From: MGIIb-O3 sp046710875
GTDB lineage: Archaea > Thermoplasmatota > Poseidoniia > Poseidoniales > Thalassarchaeaceae
NCBI GenBank assembly: GCA_046710875.1
Contig: JBKEHQ010000045.1
Span: 1-10,548, forward strand
Direction: 5' to 3'
Length of the DNA stretch: 10,548 nt
Made by a program: the position numbers and the translations under genes. Of this stretch, positions 8,501 to 10,548 are shown piece by piece. The notes beneath the pieces are model-generated. The model worked only from the letters and a program-made list of their open reading frames with translations. It was not told the DNA's origin and ran no database searches. Each line of letters opens with the position of its first letter. Position 1 is the first letter of the stretch.

Positions 8501-9692
8501 TATTGCAAAGATAATCAGTATTTGTAATTTCATCAGTACCAAGATTTCTATTTTCATCATAATCGAGCCCGCTATAAACAATAAAACCTCCCTCATCGCA
8601 ATTTGGATTACTATTGCCAATAGGATCTATGTCTAGTTCATATTCAAAATAAGCTCCAAGTATTGCTGTAATTGATGCCCCAGAACCAGAAGAATCGCTA
8701 ATATCAATAGATGGAGTACTAGTATAATTATAACCTTCATTAGTAATTTCTACTGAATTTATTACTCCAGTTGATTCCATAATTGCATCTAAGTTCGCAC
8801 CACTTCCAGAACCAGTGAATGAGAATAATATTGTATCATCCAGAGTATATCCTACTCCAGTATCATTAATTGTTATACTAAGTATTCCTCCATTGCTATC
8901 AACGGATGAAATTGTAGCATTTGCATCGGATCCACCACATTGGCAACCTATGGACATTGTATCATTAGTAGAATATCCTGAGCCTCCATTATTAATTGCT
9001 ATTGAGTCTATTCCGGAACTAATTTGATAGGTGCCAATAAATCCTTCACCACCTCCTCCATTTGATGAAAGATTACCGCTGTAATAATCGTCACCTCCGG
9101 AATTAATTATCAACTCCTGTACGGTATCTTCTTTGGAAAATGTATCGCAGTAATATAAAATTTCAATTATTTCATCATTGTCCAAAGTAACATCAAAATT
9201 GTCATCATATCCATGAGATAAAACCTGACCATTTTGCCCCCCGCACTCGGAAATATTTGTTAATGGGCTAAGAGTATATACATGCCTCCATCCAGGAGAA
9301 TATTTGTATTTAGAATTCATAATAACAGAAATATCGCCAACATCAAAACTACTAATGTTAGATCTTGTACCGTCATCCATTAAAGTTAAATGCTGATTTT
9401 CATCCATAAAAGTACCATAAAGTGCACCGTCAGAAAAATCTGATTCACTCCATAGAATTCCCGTATCTGTTGAAGTGGCCATGGTTGAATCAGCAACATG
9501 GAGCCAACCATCCATGATAGTAGAATTTCCTGGAAGTTCAAAACCATTCACAGTTAATGAACTACCATTAGAATTAATATTATTTGATGAATTCCAATTT
9601 GAAACTCCTGCATTAGCAAAAGGTGCTAGCATCATTAACAAAACGAGAGTTAAGGCTAGCCTTCTGCTGGCGTTATCCATAGTACTCTGCAT
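2517..9692 (-). CDS. Giant secreted, C-terminally membrane-anchored modular surface protein (2391 aa)
   Basis: This is a predicted envelope protein exposed outside the cell; adhesion or binding of glycans or particles is likely but not shown. A signal peptide (residues 1-28, cut after ANA) is followed by two Cys-flanked EF-hand-like modules (147-183, 361-397) bracketing three Gly-rich repeats (227-347). Three jelly-roll/MAM-like modules follow (about 452-590, 597-755, 845-990), two of them ending GWFIDN. A long beta-rich, mostly Cys-free stalk includes VDTSPPVAG (1681-1689, Ig-like boundary style) and an EF-hand loop (1740-1751). A CARDB-like last domain (about 2240-2340), one membrane helix (about 2353-2373), RGRG and an acidic Tyr-rich tail complete it. 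No protease, sugar hydrolase or other catalytic motif was recognised. N-X-S/T sequons are dense, with at least 14 in the first 632 residues, fitting archaeal N-glycosylation. A second start at M5 (9680) is possible, since MDNASRR also leads a good signal peptide. The gene is intact with no frameshift. It has no functional neighbour on its strand except the small ORF beyond its stop. Confidence 0.9.
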   Translation of the reverse strand: MQSTMDNASRRLALTLVLLMMLAPFANAGVSNWNSSNNINSNGSSLTVNGFELPGNSTIMDGWLHVADSTMATSTDTGILWSESDFSDGALYGTFMDENQHLTLMDDGTRSNISSFDVGDISVIMNSKYKYSPGWRHVYTLSPLTNISECGGQNGQVLSHGYDDNFDVTLDNDEIIEILYYCDTFSKEDTVQELIINSGGDDYYSGNLSSNGGGGEGFIGTYQISSGIDSIAINNGGSGYSTNDTMSIGCQCGGSDANATISSVDSNGGILSITINDTGVGYTLDDTILFSFTGSGSGANLDAIMESTGVINSVEITNEGYNYTSTPSIDISDSSGSGASITAILGAYFEYELDIDPIGNSNPNCDEGGFIVYSGLDYDENRNLGTDEITNTDYLCNNIKTWEATTFSDLNGTIYGNQQNMSYGVIPSSASSGVVSIGTMPGSPLPAGTDSAFLLPAVNVPYFDDINNYYMSFDHWFHFDSTSSGGGDGAWVEYRVKDSAAWGDWEYISPELGYPSTLSTDAPVPEGAPSGGTPVFASETYSGWLTSTFDLYPLVNETSDNIQFRFHVWTHPDAENERPGWFIDNIRFNNDGVNYGAWHHGCYTQTASSCYYSNDAYGSLERIIDLSGSNSTSKIEIDMEWDLEGAANDNACVEVSLNQNSWFDISSTNPSTTSGCAARSGAIPGAGYSDAEGTEYGDQSGRLRTISLDIPNSFHNQQVVYFRIVVDTNTYTDYGGNLDSREGLTVDEIRVVDYSGSNLFLDDLETSSSMSHSAIGTGSDDWSHYYLDRGQQQSSFNFEDSTASSPSVSDSPGWTRTNTMSSGSCSTDTCKWTLNKIGTNSGPSGAASFPYVYGVGISGDYLGNIQEARLISPEYEIPLNGNAFLLFDHWAAMEPNWDGGAVFIKVNGASWQHFDPGNWYDSQVSYNYNNLYGHDTFASQSSASGGMKSMQASLLNYQGDTVQFKFSMGSDSYLTYGGWFIDNAGVKISNYGNPGSWLSPSFSISDVNQFNSGIIDIDAIIPGQTTVTGSIIDYSSGQIIPGFSNISFPISLAAIDSSLHTQLKLQVNLFTSDMESTPSIKKISIGGKRFLNSDSGGNGWEFSSGVEVVNGILNATTIAGTLISDFIPSSRPIKALNIGGNLSSGVTINVLNKFGSSLGSASKGGGVSFVTPQPGFGLSVSLPTNAWIDRLVISVIFAAPALNPVIDVLNDGSPEWSFMQGDSYGHYGWQSTFSDDTQEGVITSKIINLDGTNSQTLLFKIPSVAYVNSGIISISSDADGFDGSVILSIAGSSQTISPNNDIFYNILNPSQISGIALTSQTYTDLETGRDWKEIPVEVDSNVAQTISISGLGIGYSIFENVSGLGNMISTYHESMMSNNQDFEEVDVPVTFSADIGSISIDGNILYDFIITNNDFSVPNTFYPNGDSIEIVTSHHHLYDNSELSEITLEGMASDGNNIFFKVENGADGLWGGGSSPNIFTQTSGSNKVIFDPYSSYIEKIISPDGYEEIIVHWIFEISWNWDDVDDIIWTSRANDGEGETIWPAQAQSGKSGSQAVENDIQIDNFNIFDNEGRLISNIYDNLLYPFPILEGGILNISGNVRFQDSSSHQPLSSDFSIGLNISGEIFSLETGDEGSFYGIVIAPSETSMLSVSPIILSIGPNGGANGAEDVTGQPTPIEIIVDTSPPVAGQLHVNTPIGLQYADGMVSDPTSPFRAYITVSEEQARGDSITLKYWRTGIDDINGDGTASVNEYQSQLQPLTPGLTGEQQVQFSGIDVSSLDNEPIHLYVEGTDWAGLTYQEGGTGGGPGEENSWASVVIAVDGPTEFAGDSIGLGQGRNSAFDLDRRTLDNVDYYLLPGMIHTFSVQIDDVNGLITLDNITIMLCGYGTNLGLFTLEPWSGILWTPDESMTIPVGFQTEKITDSVTKLKLSFKLSWDFPWDDNTSDCKPRVTIDDNLITVAESPVLSALSWKLDNKVTAIPSIVSDLTSPISLSSKSYLYLKQGDEFSVFGELYYAGSMQRIISTSEDTQAQISIIYGTEERTALSQISSNGSFLAFLTLPSRAPLNPIMGVTTELLNVQGSGISVSNSDISITVDSDSPSALFNQDEYPDSSFNIIGTDVMSDSLVTISIIDEIGMTEGPLEVSWEFRRGGQKIIGTSDSGVLPFISSSEGISIYQGRIDFTSLIDISFQIGDQIALWINSNDKAGNDIIGLGSELSPRVATLRVMEFAGEYTREITTPTKYPQLGDVLTIVTYWENSGKVDGKLSLGLWEQRSDGTWRPSVTTATSGDIELDLPSSSSSVLATFKYETWQTGQPLLVIVIDGDFDNVNGLNQEIKGITVAESNQVTEGGSTIWLLGSGIVILSVIGIIVFVMRGRGEDYYDDEEDEYYDE
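2520..2636 (-). other. C-terminal membrane anchor and acidic Tyr-rich tail of the giant protein
   Basis: Residues about 2353-2373 form one strongly hydrophobic helix (IWLLGSGIVILSVIGIIVF...), preceded by a polar Gly/Ser/Glu stretch and followed by the positive RGRG stop-transfer. The final 14 residues, EDYYDDEEDEYYDE, contain only Glu, Asp and Tyr. The positive-inside rule puts the tail in the cytoplasm and the bulk of the protein outside. Confidence 0.85.
4440..4475 (-). other. EF-hand/dockerin-like Ca-binding loop in the giant protein's stalk
   Basis: Residues 1740-1751 read DINGDGTASVNE. D1740, N1742, D1744, G1745, T1746, S1748 and E1751 fill EF-hand loop positions 1, 3, 5, 6, 7, 9 and 12 exactly. 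It lies in a beta-rich region just after an Ig-like boundary (VDTSPPVAG). A single loop of this kind in an extracellular stalk usually rigidifies the chain with Ca2+; that role is inferred. Confidence 0.6.
6723..7160 (-). other. Jelly-roll / MAM-like module 3 of the giant protein
   Basis: Residues about 845-990 show AFLLFDHWAAMEPNWDGGAV (883-902), FIKVNGASWQHFDPGNWY (903-920), MQASLLNYQGDTVQFKFSMG (950-969) and a closing YGGWFIDNAGVKI (976-988). These line up with FDHWFHFD, DGAWVEYRV, IQFRFHVW and GWFIDNIRF of module 1, indicating an internal duplication. Binding function is inferred from the fold family only. Confidence 0.6.
7428..7904 (-). other. Jelly-roll-like module 2 of the giant protein, with two Cys pairs
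   Basis: Residues about 597-755 are a more diverged copy of the neighbouring modules. They include SLERIIDLSG (619-628), KIEIDMEWDLEG (634-645), NACVEVSLNQNSWFDIS (650-666), LRTISLDIP (703-711), VVYFRIVVDTNTYTDYGG (719-736) and a closing LTVDEIRVVD (744-753) in place of GWFIDNIRF. C602/C610 and C652/C676 could form local disulfides. The strand order matches module 1; the assignment rests on that order rather than on strong identity. Confidence 0.45.
7923..8339 (-). other. Jelly-roll / MAM-like module 1 of the giant protein
   Basis: Residues about 452-590 begin with a strand containing MSFDHWFHFD (471-480), pass through DGAWVEYRV (488-496) and W-rich WGDWEYISP (502-510), then YSGWLTSTFDLYPL (541-554) and IQFRFHVW (562-569), and close with PGWFIDNIRF (579-588). 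This order (F-D-H-W, DG..v.y, W..i.P, sgW...fdl, vqfrF, gWfIDnI) is the pattern of MAM-like or immune-inhibitor-A-type beta-sandwich modules, often carbohydrate or protein binding. Confidence 0.6.
8502..8612 (-). other. Cys-paired EF-hand-like module 2 (DUF7151-like) of the giant protein
   Basis: Residues about 361-397 repeat the design of module 1. C365 and C396 flank GGFIVYSGLDYDENRNLGTD; D377, D379, N381, N383 and E388 occupy EF-hand-like positions 1, 3, 5, 7 and 12, followed by TDYLCN. The similarity to module 1 is in spacing and key residues more than in overall identity. The two modules bracket the tandem repeats at 227-347. Confidence 0.55.
8652..9014 (-). repeat. Three tandem ~40-residue Gly-rich beta repeats within the giant protein
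   Basis: Residues 227-267, 268-308 and 309-347 align as G-[IV]-x-S-[IV]-x-I-x-[ND]-x-G-x-x-Y-(S/T)...GSGA-like. Unit landmarks are INNGGSGYSTND, INDTGVGYTLDD and ITNEGYNYTSTP, each followed by a Gly/Ser-rich turn (CGGSDANAT, GSGSGANLD, SGSGASITA). Comparable 'GxGYT..P.v.i....GSGA.a.a' repeats are found in phage tail and secreted bacterial proteins, where they form beta-structured spacers. Copy 1 alone carries a CQC pair (C250, C252). The copies are well diverged at DNA level, so the duplication is not recent. Confidence 0.65.
9144..9254 (-). other. Cys-paired EF-hand-like module 1 (DUF7151-like) of the giant protein
   Basis: Residues about 147-183 follow the pattern C-GG-x-hydrophobic-GxD-x-N-x-D...E-(x)n-yyC. 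C150 and C182 flank an acidic loop at 163-174 with D163, N165, D167, T169, D171 and E174 in EF-hand positions 1, 3, 5, 7, 9 and 12. This resembles the short modules with ...GG..I..G.D.N..G.L...E....yvC that occur in repeats in secreted proteins (DUF7151-like). Calcium binding and a C150-C182 disulfide are inferred. Confidence 0.5.
9609..9692 (-). other. Signal peptide of the giant surface protein
   Basis: Residues 1-28 show a basic n-region (RR at 10-11), a hydrophobic core LALTLVLLMMLAPF (12-25) and a small-residue cleavage motif ANA at 26-28, before GVSNWN. No lipobox Cys follows, so a Sec-type signal peptidase I site is expected rather than lipidation. Confidence 0.85.
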
Positions 9693-9710
9693 ATAAGGTA
9701 GATTATCAAG

Positions 9711-9720
9711 TTAATTACAA
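9711..9720 (-). promoter_or_regulatory. Possible TATA-like element for the giant surface protein gene
   Basis: Minus-strand TTGTAATTAA lies about 20-28 bases before the ATG at 9692, right after a run of seven T. If functional, the transcript would start at or next to that ATG (leaderless), agreeing with the absence of any Shine-Dalgarno there. The match is weak, and the same T-run may act as a terminator for the upstream tRNA. Confidence 0.3.
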
Positions 9721-9751
9721 AAAAAGTCAGTAAATGTATTTGAATTATGCG

Positions 9752-9769
9752 AAAAACAAATTAAAAAAA
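9752..9769 (-). terminator. T-rich terminator of tRNA-Thr
   Basis: On the minus strand, downstream of tRNA-Thr, there is TTTTTTTAATTTGTTTTT, two T-runs (7 and 5) starting about 28 bases after the CCA end. A third run of seven T lies at 9719-9725. Archaeal RNA polymerase terminates at oligo-T tracts without a hairpin, so this would separate the tRNA from the giant gene downstream. Confidence 0.45.
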
Positions 9770-9796
9770 TTATTATCAACATTAATGGAGTAAATA

Positions 9797-9871
9797 TGGA
9801 GCCACTGGGGAGAATTGAACTCCCGACCTTCCCATTACCAATGGGATGCTATACCCCTAAGCCACAGTGGC
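9797..9871 (-). tRNA. tRNA-Thr (anticodon GGU)
   Basis: Read on the minus strand, the acceptor GCCACTG pairs perfectly with CAGTGGC. The D arm is GCT/AGC, and the anticodon arm is TCCCA-TTGGTAA-TGGGA with anticodon GGT (reads ACC/ACU). The T arm is GGGAG-TTCAATT-CTCCC. The discriminator is U73 (9800) and the CCA end is encoded (9799-9797). G1-C72, C2-G71 and U73 are the threonine identity elements known from archaeal tRNA-Thr. There is no intron and all stems are intact. It lies head to head with tRNA-Ser and upstream of the giant gene on the same strand. Confidence 0.97.
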
Positions 9872-9896
9872 GATAAGGCTTGCAACATAAGTGAGA

Positions 9897-9904
9897 TTTT
9901 AATC
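9897..9904 (-). promoter_or_regulatory. TATA-like box of tRNA-Thr
   Basis: Minus-strand GATTAAAA is centred about 29 bases upstream of the tRNA 5' end at 9871, the distance expected for an archaeal TATA box with a start a few bases before the mature tRNA. Confidence 0.35.
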
Positions 9905-9942
9905 ACTACGGATTGTTCGATCTCATTTCAATACGACAAACT

Positions 9943-9950
9943 CAAAAATA
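9943..9950 (+). promoter_or_regulatory. TATA-like box of tRNA-Ser
   Basis: CAAAAATA is centred about 27 bases before the tRNA-Ser 5' end at 9974, the right spacing for an archaeal TATA box. The A-rich sequence is not a perfect consensus. Confidence 0.35.
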
Positions 9951-9973
9951 GATGCCCGTACGAATGTATGCCT

Positions 9974-10059
9974 GCCGAGATCGCATAGCCTGGTATTGCG
10001 CATGACTGGAAATCATGTGGGATTTTCCCTCGGGAGTTCAAATCTCTCTCTCGGCGCCA
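9974..10059 (+). tRNA. tRNA-Ser (anticodon GGA)
   Basis: The acceptor GCCGAGA (9974-9980) pairs with TCTCGGC (10049-10055), followed by discriminator G73 (10056) and encoded CCA (10057-10059). The D arm is GCA/TGC, and the anticodon arm is CATGA-CTGGAAA-TCATG with GGA at 10008-10010 (reads UCC/UCU). The long class II variable arm forms a GGGA/TCCC stem (10018-10031), diagnostic for serine together with the anticodon. The T arm is GGGAG-TTCAAAT-CTCTC with one G-U pair. No intron. Confidence 0.97.
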
Positions 10060-10087
10060 CAAATTATTCCTTAAAAAGTTGTAAATA

Positions 10088-10104
10088 ATGTACATATTGT
10101 ACAT
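10088..10104. promoter_or_regulatory. 17-base palindrome, putative operator upstream of the membrane protein gene
   Basis: ATGTACA-TAT-TGTACAT is a perfect 7-base inverted repeat around a 3-base centre. It ends 45 bases before the preferred start codon at 10150 and lies in the only non-coding gap upstream of that gene (10060-10149). The size and dyad symmetry fit a site for a homodimeric helix-turn-helix regulator, and the position overlaps or adjoins the expected TATA/BRE zone. The regulator is unknown. Confidence 0.45.
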
Positions 10105-10139
10105 GAAACTTATTCAGTAATGAGTATCGGATAGGCCAT

Positions 10140-10144
10140 GGAGG
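10140..10144 (+). promoter_or_regulatory. Shine-Dalgarno GGAGG deciding the start at 10150
   Basis: GGAGG with a 5-base spacer precedes the ATG at 10150. The upstream in-frame ATG at 10138 overlaps this motif and has no Shine-Dalgarno of its own, so 10150 is the better supported start. Confidence 0.5.
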
Positions 10145-10149
10145 ACGTG

Positions 10150-10548
10150 ATGCCAACGATTTCTGAAGACATAATAGTTGTTAATGAAGTAAGGCAAAGT
10201 GAAATAAAATTGGATTACAAATTATCTGAAATTAGTGATAATTTTTTCATTCTTGATGAGATAAGAAAGGGTTTGATCTTTCAGACCACTATTATCAGTA
10301 AGAACTGGGGATTAAAGGAATTAACAATAGTTATTCTAGGATTAGCAGCTTTCATAATGGGATCTTGGGACATAGGAATTGGCGAATTATCACAAGGTGG
10401 AGATTACAACCGAGTTGGGATTTTTGGAGACAATAGTGGATTCTTACAAATATCTGATTTAACATTAATATTATCACTATTATCCATCATATGCTGGGCT
10501 GGAATATTAATCTCATTATGGTCAGAATATCCTATTATGAGGGAGAAT
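10150..10548 (+). CDS. Unrecognised membrane protein with cytosolic N-terminal region (partial, runs off the window)
   Basis: No family was recognised. The frame is open for 133 codons to the window edge, so the C-terminus is missing. Residues 1-56 are soluble and charged (DEIRKGLIFQ at 36-45 is a recognisable patch). A first membrane helix spans about 57-74 (ELTIVILGLAAFIMG core), a Gly/Asp-rich loop of about 28 residues follows, and a second helix lies at about 103-124 (LTLILSLLSIICWAGILISL). More helices may follow outside. The start at 10150 is chosen on its GGAGG; the ATG at 10138 would add four residues (MEDV), and a TAG at 10132-10134 blocks anything earlier. A palindrome at 10088-10104 suggests its own regulation. 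Codon and base use match the neighbours. There is no signal peptide, ATP-binding motif or other catalytic signature in the visible part. Confidence 0.75.
   Translation, partial: MPTISEDIIVVNEVRQSEIKLDYKLSEISDNFFILDEIRKGLIFQTTIISKNWGLKELTIVILGLAAFIMGSWDIGIGELSQGGDYNRVGIFGDNSGFLQISDLTLILSLLSIICWAGILISLWSEYPIMREN

Noticed and set aside
9475..9696. 73-codon plus-strand open frame opposite the signal peptide region
   Set aside because: Fully antisense to the giant gene's N-terminus and ends at its start; no independent signal.
9891..9936. TGAGAT...ATCTCA inverted repeat between the two tRNAs
   Set aside because: Six-base arms about 24 bases apart in AT-rich DNA are expected by chance; no support as an operator.
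9797..10059. tRNA introns or an integrated element at the tRNA genes
   Set aside because: Both anticodon loops are 7 bases without insertion, and no second copy of either tRNA 3' end is visible in the window.
1..10548. CRISPR array, insertion sequence, toxin-antitoxin or defence system
   Set aside because: No regularly spaced direct repeats, transposase, nuclease or paired small toxin/antitoxin genes were found on either strand.

Overview
The window looks like AT-rich archaeal DNA, most plausibly from a marine planktonic euryarchaeote of the Poseidoniia/Thermoplasmatota type. Four things point this way: an archaeal-type RtcB RNA ligase; a tRNA-Thr with G1-C72, C2-G71 and discriminator U73; TATA-like boxes about 26 bases upstream of likely transcript starts; and a giant secreted, sequon-rich, membrane-anchored protein with an acidic Tyr-rich tail. 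The lineage is an inference; no 16S rRNA or other marker gene is present.

Layout. Positions 117-2217 (+) hold a compact two-gene unit: rtcB, then a DNA-3-methyladenine glycosylase-type HhH-GPD protein, separated by one base, with the ribosome binding site of the second gene inside the stop region of the first. Converging on this unit with no intergenic base is a minus-strand block. It consists of a small acidic ORF of unknown function (2218-2457) with its own TATA-like box, and a 2391-residue surface protein gene (2517-9692) that fills about two thirds of the window. Next comes a divergent tRNA pair, tRNA-Thr(GGU) on the minus strand and tRNA-Ser(GGA) on the plus strand, each with an encoded CCA and a TATA-like element at suitable spacing. 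The right edge holds the start of an unrecognised membrane protein gene (+), preceded by a 17-base perfect palindrome with a 3-base centre that could be an operator.

How the parts relate. RtcB (RNA ligation) and the glycosylase (base excision repair) are likely co-transcribed, a nucleic-acid maintenance pair. The giant protein appears to be a type I envelope protein: signal peptide, paired-Cys/Ca-binding-like modules flanking a three-copy Gly-rich repeat, three jelly-roll-like modules ending in a W-F-I-D-N type motif, a long beta-rich stalk with an EF-hand-like loop, one C-terminal membrane helix and a short acidic cytoplasmic tail. Adhesion or binding of glycans or particles is the reasonable guess, but nothing shows the ligand. 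No CRISPR array, insertion sequence, phage gene or defence system was seen. The least explained elements are the giant protein's architecture, the small ORF downstream of it, and the palindrome.
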